In this document: positions 55,839 to 64,000 of the stretch, piece after piece
Layout of the letters: every line of letters starts with the position of its first letter
How positions within the stretch are numbered: the stretch's first letter is position 1
Assembly (NCBI RefSeq): GCF_000613805.1
Contig: NZ_BAJR01000007.1
Location: 57,595-121,594, forward strand
DNA from: Phocaeicola paurosaccharolyticus JCM 15092
Lineage (GTDB): Bacteria > Bacteroidota > Bacteroidia > Bacteroidales > Bacteroidaceae
Direction: 5' to 3'
DNA: 64,000 nucleotides
Position numbers and translations under genes: made by a program
The notes under the pieces: generated by a model
What the model was told of the DNA's origin: nothing
Database searches by the model: none
Seen by the model: the letters and a program-made list of their open reading frames with translations, nothing else

Positions 55839-58259
55839 ATGAAAATATTAAAAAAAGCAGCTTCGATCCTTCTTTTACTGTTAGGAGCAATTCATCCTCT
55901 GACAGCTCAGGTATCATTCGGCAATGCTTCTCTCTTTAATAATAACTGGCTATTTGAGCTGGATAAAGATAGCGCAGATGCCAAGAGTGTTACTTTTAAT
56001 GATAAGGATTGGAGAAAATTAGACCTGCCGCACGACTGGAGCATTGAACATCAGCTATCGCCATCTTTGGCAAGCTGTACAGGTTATCTTCCTGGCGGTA
56101 TAGGATGGTATAGAAAACATTTCACTGTAAAAGATAATGCTGCTCGTCATTACATCTATTTTGAAGGTGTTTACAATCGCAGCGAAGTCTACCTCAATGG
56201 AAAACTTTTAGGGAAACGTCCTAATGGATTTGTGTCTTTCATGTACGATATGACACCTTACCTTAATAAAGGTGAGAATGTGTTGGCTGTACGTGTTGAC
56301 CATAGTCGTTATGCCGACTCTAGATGGTACACCGGTTCGGGTATCTATCGTGATGTATGGATAGTTTCAGCTCCACAGACACACTTCGCACAGTGGGGAG
56401 TGGCATGGAATGCTATCTCTATAAATGATAAGAGAGCTGTTTTAAATGTAGAGGCAGAGGTAGAGAAACATGATCAAGCAAATGGAAAACTTGAGATTGT
56501 GTCACAGCTCACAGATGCTAATGGCAAAGTTGTTGCAACATCAAAGGCATATGTAGCCGACCTAAAGAAGGGTAATAGCAAATCAAGCTTGAAGCTTAAT
56601 GTCAATAGCCCTAAAATTTGGGACTTAAAGACTCCTTATCTATACAGACTTACAACAAAATTGCTTGAAAATGGTAAGGTAATTGATCAGAGTGAGTCTA
56701 CTGTAGGATTACGTACACTCAAGTTTGATGCCAACAAAGGGTTTGCTCTTAATGGCAAGTGGATGAAGGTAAAGGGTGTATGTCTGCATCACGATGCTGG
56801 AGTACTTGGTGCCGTAGTTCCAAAAGAGGTATGGAAACGTCGTCTTACAAACCTTAAAGAGATTGGTGTTAACGCAATAAGAATGAGTCATAACCCACAG
56901 GCTCCTGTAGTATATGATCTATGTGACGAACTTGGCCTGTTGGTTATGGACGAAGCTTCCGATGAATGGGAGTTTCCAAAACGTAAATGGGTAAAGGGAT
57001 GGAATGTTGGCACACCAAGCTTTGATGGCTCTTATGATTTCTTCGAAGAGTGGATAGAGAGAGATGTAACCGATATGGTTCGTCGTGACCGTAATCATAC
57101 ATCTGTCTTTTTGTGGAGCATAGGTAACGAGGTGGATTATCCTAACGACCCATACTCTCATCCTGTACTTAACGGATCTACAATAAGCCAACCTATGTTT
57201 GGTGGTTATGATCCAAAAGCTCCTGATGCTATGCGCATCGGAAAAATAGCGAAACGTCTTGCTGCTTGTGTTAAGGCTGTCGACAAGAGCCGCGCTGTAA
57301 CAGGTGCACTCGCCGGAGTTGTAATGAGTAATGAGACAGAATATCCTCAGGCAGTCGATGTAGTTGGATACAACTACACTGAGGATCGTTATGATCAAGA
57401 TCATGCGACCTATCCAAAGAGAGTTATCTATGGTAGTGAGAACCGCTCAGATATAGATGCTTGGTATGCTGTTAAGAAGAAAGATTTTATCTTCGGTCAG
57501 TTTATCTGGACAGGAACAGACTATCTTGGTGAGAGTGGAAGTTGGCCATCAAGAGGACTCTATACAGGTCTGCTTGATTTCGGTAGCTTCATCAAACCAA
57601 GAGGACATTTCCGTGCATCTCTATGGAGTGAGAAACCTGTAACATATATCGGAACATATAACAAACCTCAGGGAAAATATCTATCTGCTGATGCATGGGA
57701 TATTTGGAACTATAATGAGGGTGATATGATAAGAGTGGTATGTTATACTAATGCTCCTCAGGCTCGTCTTCTGTTGAATGGCAAAGTAGTAGGAGAGATG
57801 AAGGCTTACGATGAGAAGAGCGGCATTATATATTGGGATATCCCATATAGTGCAGGCGAACTTAAAGCAGAAGGTTGTGACGCTTCAGGAAAGGTGTTGT
57901 CTAAATATTCTATCAAAAGTTCAGGACTCCCATATGCACTTCGCGTTACTGCCGATAAGAGTAAACTGAGTACAAATCTTGCTACTGCACATCTTACAGT
58001 TGAAGTTGTAGATGAAAATGGTGTTGTGGTTAAGTTAGGTGATAATGATATAACCTGTACTGTTGAAGGTCCGGCACGTCTTTTAGGCCTTGAAGGTTCA
58101 AATAATAGTGATATGTCTGATTATACAGACAACCATCATCGTGCTTTCCATGGCCGATTGTTGAGCTATATAAAGACAACAGGTAACAAAGGTACTATAA
58201 AAGTTAAGTTCTCTTCTCCTTTACTGAAAAGTGCGGAAATAGAACTACTTGCAGAATAA
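55839..58259 (+). CDS. Glycoside hydrolase family 2, beta-galactosidase-type
   Basis: An 806-aa secreted enzyme, 4 nt after the GH30 gene and co-transcribed. Signal peptide (to PLTAQ), jelly roll (about 25-180; DLPHDWSIEHQ and GGIGWYRKHFTV), Ig-like domain, TIM barrel (about 290-590) with acid/base Glu in VFLWSIGNEVDYP and nucleophile Glu in VIYGSENRSD, then DUF4982- and Ig-like C-terminal domains. This is the usual arrangement of Bacteroides GH2 beta-galactosidases. It would finish oligosaccharides imported by the PUL. Exact sugar not proven. Confidence 0.9.
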   Translation: MKILKKAASILLLLLGAIHPLTAQVSFGNASLFNNNWLFELDKDSADAKSVTFNDKDWRKLDLPHDWSIEHQLSPSLASCTGYLPGGIGWYRKHFTVKDNAARHYIYFEGVYNRSEVYLNGKLLGKRPNGFVSFMYDMTPYLNKGENVLAVRVDHSRYADSRWYTGSGIYRDVWIVSAPQTHFAQWGVAWNAISINDKRAVLNVEAEVEKHDQANGKLEIVSQLTDANGKVVATSKAYVADLKKGNSKSSLKLNVNSPKIWDLKTPYLYRLTTKLLENGKVIDQSESTVGLRTLKFDANKGFALNGKWMKVKGVCLHHDAGVLGAVVPKEVWKRRLTNLKEIGVNAIRMSHNPQAPVVYDLCDELGLLVMDEASDEWEFPKRKWVKGWNVGTPSFDGSYDFFEEWIERDVTDMVRRDRNHTSVFLWSIGNEVDYPNDPYSHPVLNGSTISQPMFGGYDPKAPDAMRIGKIAKRLAACVKAVDKSRAVTGALAGVVMSNETEYPQAVDVVGYNYTEDRYDQDHATYPKRVIYGSENRSDIDAWYAVKKKDFIFGQFIWTGTDYLGESGSWPSRGLYTGLLDFGSFIKPRGHFRASLWSEKPVTYIGTYNKPQGKYLSADAWDIWNYNEGDMIRVVCYTNAPQARLLLNGKVVGEMKAYDEKSGIIYWDIPYSAGELKAEGCDASGKVLSKYSIKSSGLPYALRVTADKSKLSTNLATAHLTVEVVDENGVVVKLGDNDITCTVEGPARLLGLEGSNNSDMSDYTDNHHRAFHGRLLSYIKTTGNKGTIKVKFSSPLLKSAEIELLAE

Positions 58260-58279
58260 TCCTAAACTGTTTTTAACTA

Positions 58280-58325
58280 AATTCCCTTGGCGACGGTAAT
58301 CTTACTGTTCCAAGGGATTTTTTAT
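58280..58325 (+). terminator. Terminator of the PUL operon
   Basis: ATTCCCTTGG pairs with CCAAGGGATT (58281-58290 with 58310-58319), with an inner ACGGTAA/TTACTGT stem, followed by TTTTTT. Confidence 0.9.
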
Positions 58326-58343
58326 TCCTTTTATCAGTAATAG

Positions 58344-59171
58344 CTATTCCTTTGTATTGTTATTCCTATATGCCTCGATGGCCTTTTCCACAGAACCATG
58401 CATCAGTAGCAGAGTGTTAGCCTTGTCATAATCTATTCCAAGCTCTTCAATAATCATCCTTGTTCCTCGTTCAATAAGTTTTTTGTTGGTCAATTGCATA
58501 TTTACCATCTTATTGCCCTTCACACGTCCTAGTTTTATCATCACAGACGTTGAGATCATATTGAGTATCATTTTTTGTCCCGTACCCGATTTCATTCTTG
58601 AACTTCCGGTAACATATTCGGGTCCTACAATCATCTCTATAGCTATATCTGCTTCATGCGACATAGGTGAGTCCGGATTGCTTGTAATACATGCGGTAAG
58701 TATGCCATGTTCTTTAGCTTCATGCATGGCACCTATAACATATGGGGTAGTTCCTGATGCAGCAATACCAATTACGGTATCGTTTTCGGATATGTTATGT
58801 TCTGTCAACTCTTCCCATCCACGATGAATATCATCCTCAGCATTCTCAACCGGATTTCTAAGAGCTGTGTCACCACCTGCAATAAGACCTACGATAAGTG
58901 TTGGAGGCATTCCGAAAGTAGGAGGAATCTCAGAAGCATCTAGAACACCTAGACGACCGCTTGTTCCGGCACCGATATAAAATATACGTCCTCCACGCCT
59001 CATACGTGGCACAATCAGGTTTACCAACTCCTCAATCTGTGGTAGCGTTTTGTGAACTGCAAGAGCTACCTTTTGATCTTCATTGTTAATCTCTTCCAAT
59101 ATCTCTCTGACAGATTTCTCTTCAAGATTATCGTAGAGTGATTGCTGTTCGGAAATTTTTATGAATGTCAT
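58344..59171 (-). CDS. murQ: N-acetylmuramic acid 6-phosphate etherase
   Basis: A 275-aa SIS-domain enzyme. Family motifs are FYIGAGTSGRLGVLDASE (about 65-80), GIAASGTTPYVIGA and SRMKSGTGQKMILNMIS. MurQ removes the lactyl ether from MurNAc-6-phosphate to give GlcNAc-6-phosphate in cell-wall recycling. It lies 9 nt after an AmpG-like permease on the same strand. In Tannerella forsythia, murQ sits with a MurNAc transporter and kinase, so this pair likely imports and processes MurNAc or muropeptides. No kinase gene is visible next to it. Confidence 0.96.
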   Translation of the reverse strand: MTFIKISEQQSLYDNLEEKSVREILEEINNEDQKVALAVHKTLPQIEELVNLIVPRMRRGGRIFYIGAGTSGRLGVLDASEIPPTFGMPPTLIVGLIAGGDTALRNPVENAEDDIHRGWEELTEHNISENDTVIGIAASGTTPYVIGAMHEAKEHGILTACITSNPDSPMSHEADIAIEMIVGPEYVTGSSRMKSGTGQKMILNMISTSVMIKLGRVKGNKMVNMQLTNKKLIERGTRMIIEELGIDYDKANTLLLMHGSVEKAIEAYRNNNTKE

Positions 59172-59180
59172 ACCCGCTAT

Positions 59181-60499
59181 TTATTTCTTTCCAAAGTCAG
59201 AGTCGATTTTTCTATCTACAAATAGAGTTACAATAACAGTTGCTATGCAGCATGCTATAACCATCCAGAAGAAGTTGATATATCCTAAAGCTTCTTGAAT
59301 ATATCCGGCAAACATTCCCGGAATCATCATACTTAATGCCATGAATGCAGTACAAATAGCATAGTGTGATGTCTTGAACTCACCTTCCGAGAAGTACATC
59401 ATATATAGCATATAGCTGTGAAGCCAAAACCATAGCCAAACTGCTCAATGGCAATTGCCGAAGAGATGGTTACAATATTATCCGGCTGATAAACAGCAAG
59501 GTATATAAAGGTAAGACAAGGAAGTGTCATACAACCAGCCATCCACCATATAGATCTTTTCAATCCTACTCGTGAGGCGAAGACTCCTCCAAGTATACCT
59601 CCTATGGTTAGTGCTATAACGCCTATGGTACCATATACTATTCCCACTTCAGCTGTTGAGAGTCCTAATCCACCTACACCCTTGTTGGCTACAAGGAATG
59701 GCATGCACATCTTCAAAAGAAATGCTTCCGGAAGACGGTACAGTAGCATGAATACTATAGCAAGCCACACACACGGTTTGGTGAAGTAGGTAGAGAATGT
59801 GCGTCCGAATTCAATAAAGATCTCTTTTGCTTTTGTACTGCTATTGGTAAGTACTGACTTGTCGGATGCAGGTTTTGGTAATATGTATATATGATAAAGT
59901 GTTATAATAGTGAATATAACGGATGAAACAGCAAGTGTGACTGTCCATGATAGAGGTATATTGTTGTATTTCAACTCTATGGTACCAGCTATCGCTACCA
60001 GAACTCCCTGTCCGAATATAGAGGCTAGACGATAGAATGTACTGCGTATTCCTACAAACCCGGCCTGTTCGCTATGTGTCAGTGATAGCATATAGAAGCC
60101 ATCGGCAGCAATGTCGTGAGTGGCAGAGGCAAAAGCTGTTATTATAAAGAGAACCAATGTCAGAGTGAAAAAACTTATTGGAGTATTGCCGGAAGCAATT
60201 GTTGCAGCATCGGGGTAGGGAATAGAGAGAGTAAGGAGTATGAACAGAGCCGACATGATTAGCTGCATGGCTATGATCCACCATCTTTTAGTCTTTATTA
60301 TATCTATGAAGGGGCTCCAGAAAGGTTTTATTGTCCAAGGTAGATATAAGAGGCTGGTGAAAAGAGCCATCTCTCCATTAGGGACTCCCATCTTTGTAAA
60401 CATCAGTACAGAGATATTATTTACAATAAAATATGGGATACCTTCCACGAAATAGAGTGTTGGTACCCATCCCCAAGGAGATTTTCGTATGCTGTTCAT
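59181..60499 (-). pseudogene. AmpG-like MFS permease (MurNAc/muropeptide), split by a one-base frameshift
   Basis: Two frames (59399-60499 and 59181-59411) give one transporter of about 439 aa. It begins SPWGWVPTLYFVEGIPYFIV and continues LPWTIKPFWSPFIDI and AFASATHDIAADGFYMLSL, the AmpG pattern. The first frame ends at FGFTAICYI; the other continues MLYMMYFSEGEFKTSHYAI. Restoring one T in the GCT(T)AT context near 59413 yields FTAYMLYMMYFSEGE, as in relatives. It is co-directional with murQ and probably supplies it with MurNAc compounds. Likely intact in the organism. Confidence 0.86.
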
Positions 60500-60620
60500 G
60501 ATTATTAGAGGCGTTTGTTTAAATTATTACCATACAAAAATAGGTAAAATAATATTCTAAATAGTTTAATCTACTATCATGTTTACAGGCAATTTAAATA
60601 TCTTTCCTGTAATTCTATAA

Positions 60621-61115
60621 CTACTTTACCTCACTAAGTATAAGTTCATAATCGCAGACATCAATCCAACGGTCGAATTTCCAGCCCACCTCTTTGAAAT
60701 GTGAAACCTTATTGAATCCCAATTTCTCATGGAAAATGCAGCTATCAGAGTTCTCTGCCGTTATACATGCAATAAGGGCATGCAGACCGGATGACTTACA
60801 CTCCTCAATCAATCTGGTAACCATCTTCTTGCCTAATCCTTCTCCTTTGAATTTGTTATCAAGATATATGGTGACCTCGAATGTGTTGGCATAAGCCTTG
60901 CGTACTTTCCATGGATGAGCATAACAATATCCCTTTATGATTCCATCCTCTTCGTAGGCAAGGTATGGACCAGTCGCTGATAGTGATGAAATCCTATTCT
61001 CCATCTCCTGTGAATCAATCTCTTCAGTTTCGAATGTCACTGTTGTATTTGATATATAGTAGTTATATATCTATGCAAGCCTCGCTGCATCTCTCTTTTG
61101 TACTTTTCTTATCAT
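60621..61115 (-). pseudogene. GNAT N-acetyltransferase (phosphinothricin-acetyltransferase-like) with an internal stop
   Basis: The natural start is the ATG at 61113-61115, 4 nt after the stop of the YjbQ gene. The frame reads MIRKVQKRDAARLA, then TAG at codon 15 (61071-61073), then IYNYYISNTTVTFETEEID in the same frame to the end at 60621. Intact relatives have the same N-terminus without the stop, so this looks like a nonsense substitution (for example GAG to TAG). The remaining domain has the acetyl-CoA loop (KFKGEGLGKKMVTRLIEE) and the C-terminal IACITAENSDSCIFHEKLGF. A shorter 139-aa product from GTG 61040 would lack the first strand and helix. Real mutation or base-call error cannot be separated here. 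Confidence 0.82.
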
Positions 61116-61119
61116 ATTC

Positions 61120-61554
61120 TTATTCTCCGGTGATAGTTGCTACTATATCTCTATTTCCACCATAGTCTCTGAACTCACATAAATATATACCTTGCCATGT
61201 ACCTAAATTCAGTTTCCCATTGGTGATAGGTACCGTAATGGAAGAACCCACAATGGTACACTTAGCATGAGCGGGCATATCATCGTCTCCCTCATATTTA
61301 TGCAGATAATATGGTTCTCTCTCCTTTACCAATTTATTGAAAATACTCTCCAAATCATGACGTACATCACTATCAAAATTTTCATTTATACTTAGTGATG
61401 CTGAGGTATGTTTTATGAAGAGATGGAGTATTCCAGTTCGCGGTAATTGTGGAAGATGATTTAAAATTTCACCAGTTATAAGATGAAAACCTCGGTTCTG
61501 TTTTTCTAATTTAAATTCAACCTGACTCCACATATTTTCTTTGTAGATTTTCAA
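61120..61554 (-). CDS. yjbQ: YjbQ family protein (UPF0047, secondary thiamin-phosphate synthase type)
   Basis: A 144-aa cytoplasmic protein covering the whole YjbQ/UPF0047 fold: HLFIKHTSASLSINENFDSD with the conserved His and Asn, then YEGDDDMPAHAKCTIVGSS and LGTWQGIYLCEFRD. Members can weakly replace thiamin-phosphate synthase in E. coli, but their natural role is not settled. The start could instead be the internal Met at residue 8. The GNAT gene follows 4 nt later on the same strand. Confidence 0.92.
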   Translation of the reverse strand: MKIYKENMWSQVEFKLEKQNRGFHLITGEILNHLPQLPRTGILHLFIKHTSASLSINENFDSDVRHDLESIFNKLVKEREPYYLHKYEGDDDMPAHAKCTIVGSSITVPITNGKLNLGTWQGIYLCEFRDYGGNRDIVATITGE

Positions 61555-61653
61555 TTATAGATACAAAGGTAATTGAAATTGAACAAAATATTGCAAAAAA
61601 ATGAAATATGAAACATATGCACAAAAATCTGTAACATGAGCATAGACCTATAT

Positions 61654-61685
61654 TTTGACTTCACAGATAAATCGTAGTACTTTTG
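61654..61685 (+). promoter_or_regulatory. Consensus Bacteroidetes promoter of the GH43-like gene
   Basis: TTTG (61654-61657), 20-nt spacer, TACTTTTG (61678-61685), with the ATG at 61710. Confidence 0.7.
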
Positions 61686-61709
61686 TTCTGTAAATCAACA
61701 AAGTAATCT

Positions 61710-63797
61710 ATGAATAGAAGAAACACTTTAGTTAAGCAATGTATCGGGGTCATGGGATTGGCTCTTATGTTTAACTCAACTACAGCTTTAGCATCCGATG
61801 GCTTGACATCTGAACATAAAGATGCAGCTTCGAGATATGTACATAAACAAGCAGGTAATCCTTATCTTCCTTTATGGGAACATCTACCTGATGGTGAGCC
61901 ACGAGTTTTTGAAGATCCTGATAAACCAGGTAAGTTTAGAGCATATATCATCGGCTCTCATGATGTACGTTTCAATAGTTACTGCGGTCCTGACATACGT
62001 ATGTGGTCTGCTCCTGTGGAAGATCTGTCAAGCTGGCGTGACGAAGGTCCTATCTTTACGTATAACACTGAAGACCAGTGGGACGTAATGTATGCTCCTG
62101 ACTTAGTTGAGATAAACCGTCAGGATGGTAAGAAGGAGTACTATCTCTACCCACATAGTCGTGGTCGTTTCCGTGAGCCTATGGTCTGCAAGAGTGACCG
62201 TCCTGATGGACCTTTCACTCCTGTAAATATGGAAGAGGATAGAATTCATCCAAAGAAAGGTAGTTTCTTAGGATTCGACCCTTCAATATTCGTTGAGAAG
62301 ATAACAGACAAGAATGACCCTGACTACTCTATAGGTTTCCGTGCCTATGGTTTCTGGGGATTCCAACGCTCATCTGCTGCTCAGCTTGATCAGAATACAA
62401 TGTGGTCTGTTCGTCCGGGTACTGAGGTTATACCATATTTCATTCCTGCAAGTTTCAGATATGGAGTAGTTAAAGAGCCTGCCGGAACAGAATATCCTGC
62501 ACTATATAAGGGACAGGATCCAGGTCAGTTCAATTTCTTTGAGGCTTCATCAATACGTCAGGTAGGAAATAAGTATGTGATGGTATTCTCAGGACATTCG
62601 GGACCTGATTATGGTATTGGCAGCTCTAACTCAACTCTACGTTATGCATATGGAGACTCACCACTTGGTCCATGGCGCAGTGGCGGTATCGTTGTAGACT
62701 CAAGAGGTATTGTTCCTAATGAAGATGGCTCAGCACTTATGCCTACAAATGCAGGACATAACACTCATGGTAGTCTTCAGGAGATAAATGGTCAGTGGTA
62801 TGTATTCTATCATCGTCCTCCACGTGGCTTTGGCTTTGCCCGTCAGGCAGTAGTTGCTCCGGTGAAGATTGTGGCTGATGAGAAGAAGGTTGCTGATGGT
62901 GGAAAAGTTTATATCACAGGATACGATCCTTATGCTAAGGATAATGTATGGACAGCAAAAGATAGCAAAGGTAATGAATATACAGGTGCTGAGGTGACTT
63001 CTGAGGGTTTCCACATCTTCGGTCTTGATCCATACCAATATTACTCTGCTGGTTATGCATGCTTTATGACAAATAGCCAGAGCATGCAGGATAACTGGGA
63101 TACTTGGGATAACTCAATGGACATGAATGTTAAAGGTGGTGATATAGTAGGTTACAAGTATTTCGGCTTTGGCGGATTGGATAAAGATACTAAGGGTATA
63201 AAAGCATTCAAGGGGACTGCTAAGGGTAATATGACATCTTTCAGTGTGTTCTTACAACCAACAACGGCTAAATCATTTAAGGTAAAAGTGATGATGGATG
63301 GCCCATGGAGCAATGCAACATGGAACGGAAAACAGATAGGAGAGATAGAGGTTAAAGCCGGTTCAGATGCTGACAAGGCTGTGAAACGTTATACTGTAGA
63401 TGTATCAAAGTTTGTTGATAACATCGACGGGAAACATGCTATCTATCTTGTTGCTCAAGGTGACAATGATCAACTATTCGTATTAAAAGGTATTGCTTTC
63501 AATAATAAGAAGGTTGAACCTAAACGTCCTGTAGCTCCAAAGATGAATATTAAAGTCGACGGAAAGAGTGTGGAGATACCTGCTGTTCCTGTACGTTCTA
63601 CTAACAAAAATGGCATTGTAGACAACAATACATATGAGGTTAAGTGTGACTTAACACAGGGCTCTAAGGTTACTGCTTCTGCAGATAACAAAAAAGTCGC
63701 AATTACTGTTAAGCAAGCTACATCATCTGCTTCTGCTATGGTTATAGCTACTTACCAAGGTCAGACTAAGGTTTTCAATATTATAGGTAATAAATAA
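61710..63797 (+). CDS. GH43-like glycosidase with C-terminal carbohydrate-binding module
   Basis: A 695-aa secreted protein. After the signal peptide (to TALASD) comes a five-bladed beta-propeller of the GH43 type (about 40-395; DGEPRVFEDPDKPGKFRAYI; VMYAPDLVEIN; GFDPSIFVE; FFEASSIRQVGNKYVMVFSG; NTHGSLQEINGQWYVFYHRP). A CBM6-like beta-sandwich follows (about 430-620; YFGFGGLDKDTKGIKAFKGT), then a short Ig-like tail. It has its own promoter and terminator. Possible activities are exo-acting arabinosidase, xylosidase or galactosidase; the sub-family cannot be fixed by eye. Confidence 0.82.
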   Translation: MNRRNTLVKQCIGVMGLALMFNSTTALASDGLTSEHKDAASRYVHKQAGNPYLPLWEHLPDGEPRVFEDPDKPGKFRAYIIGSHDVRFNSYCGPDIRMWSAPVEDLSSWRDEGPIFTYNTEDQWDVMYAPDLVEINRQDGKKEYYLYPHSRGRFREPMVCKSDRPDGPFTPVNMEEDRIHPKKGSFLGFDPSIFVEKITDKNDPDYSIGFRAYGFWGFQRSSAAQLDQNTMWSVRPGTEVIPYFIPASFRYGVVKEPAGTEYPALYKGQDPGQFNFFEASSIRQVGNKYVMVFSGHSGPDYGIGSSNSTLRYAYGDSPLGPWRSGGIVVDSRGIVPNEDGSALMPTNAGHNTHGSLQEINGQWYVFYHRPPRGFGFARQAVVAPVKIVADEKKVADGGKVYITGYDPYAKDNVWTAKDSKGNEYTGAEVTSEGFHIFGLDPYQYYSAGYACFMTNSQSMQDNWDTWDNSMDMNVKGGDIVGYKYFGFGGLDKDTKGIKAFKGTAKGNMTSFSVFLQPTTAKSFKVKVMMDGPWSNATWNGKQIGEIEVKAGSDADKAVKRYTVDVSKFVDNIDGKHAIYLVAQGDNDQLFVLKGIAFNNKKVEPKRPVAPKMNIKVDGKSVEIPAVPVRSTNKNGIVDNNTYEVKCDLTQGSKVTASADNKKVAITVKQATSSASAMVIATYQGQTKVFNIIGNK

Positions 63798-63814
63798 TTT
63801 TATTTCTCTTATTT

Positions 63815-63852
63815 AATGGATGATAGCATGTCTTTGCTGTCATCCATTTTTT
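63815..63852 (+). terminator. Terminator of the GH43-like gene
   Basis: AATGGATGATAGCA pairs with TGCTGTCATCCATT (63815-63828 with 63835-63848, one wobble), followed by TTTTT. A group II intron begins immediately after it. Confidence 0.92.
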
Positions 63853-63854
63853 TA

Positions 63855-64000
63855 GTACGCCCAGCATGGGCGTAATCTCACGGGCGTAAGTCCCTAACGA
63901 GCCCTAATAGTGGGAATCGTATAGCCAATAGCAAGGGTGTCCATAGTGATGTGGAATCTGAAGGAAGCTGGCGGCAAAAGTCTGACCTGACGAACAAAAA
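63855..64000 (+). mobile_element. Group II intron, 5' end (continues beyond window)
   Basis: From GTACGCCCAGCATGGGCGTA onward the sequence has the domain I features of bacterial group II introns: a 5' GUNYG-like end, the CCCAGCATGGGC hairpin, AAGTCCCTAACGAGCCC, GGGTGTCCATAGTGATG, GGAATCTGAAGGAAGCTGG and CTGACGAACAAAAA. Introns of this type are common in gut Bacteroidetes and usually encode a reverse transcriptase/maturase in domain IV, which would be outside the window. It lies directly behind a terminator hairpin. Confidence 0.88.

Overview
This window is chromosomal DNA from a glycan-degrading member of the Bacteroidales. The evidence is SusC/SusD pairs, a hybrid two-component regulator, many secreted glycoside hydrolases, Bacteroidetes-type promoters (TTTG, about 19-20 nt, then TAnnTTTG), few Shine-Dalgarno sites, and a low-GC background. 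One block at about 12.7-17.9 kb is clearly richer in GC and looks acquired.

Layout. 1-1.4 kb: the 5' part of a TonB-dependent receptor under a TPP riboswitch, probably for thiamin uptake. 1.5-5.6 kb: a metallo-beta-lactamase-fold hydrolase, a GH8 enzyme and a sensor kinase whose periplasmic binding domain appears internally shortened. 6.2-8.1 kb: a GH29 alpha-L-fucosidase split by a one-base frameshift. 8.4-12.2 kb: a nitrosative-stress module with an HD hydrolase, an HcpR-like Crp/Fnr regulator, hcp and ric. 12.7-17.9 kb: the island, with a tyrosine recombinase, a fimbrillin, a lectin-tipped fimbrillin-like adhesin, a truncated avd-like gene and the 3' end of an IS4-family element. 17.9-27.7 kb: FucP, an AraC regulator, a frameshifted XylE-type symporter, a DUF5107/TPR protein and a GH2-like enzyme. 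27.7-31.4 kb: a small coiled-coil protein, a COG0523 metal GTPase, UmuC and a convergent UmuD. 31.5-38.3 kb: GH43-GH115-GH2 operon for glucuronic-acid-bearing plant glycans. 38.4-42.2 kb: a metallophosphoesterase with a TonB receptor. 42.4-43.6 kb: a frameshifted acyltransferase. 43.7-58.3 kb: a polysaccharide utilization locus (HTCS, surface lipoprotein, SusC, SusD, GH30, GH2). 58.3-61.6 kb: murQ with an AmpG-like permease (frameshifted), a GNAT gene with an internal stop, and YjbQ. 61.7-63.8 kb: a GH43-like enzyme. From 63.86 kb: the 5' end of a group II intron.

The most notable system is the island. It reads as a fimbrial locus whose tip adhesin was diversified by a diversity-generating retroelement (DGR). 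The adhesin ends in the lectin-like fold used by DGR targets, and the next gene starts like a DGR accessory (Avd) protein but breaks off into a transposase fragment. No template repeat or reverse transcriptase is present in the window, so the DGR seems to have been beheaded by an IS-linked deletion. Paired palindromes between the recombinase and the fimbrillin suggest phase variation as well.

Four otherwise normal genes (GH29, xylE-like, acyltransferase, AmpG-like) each lack one base in a short homopolymer. That pattern suggests consensus errors in the assembly more than real gene decay.
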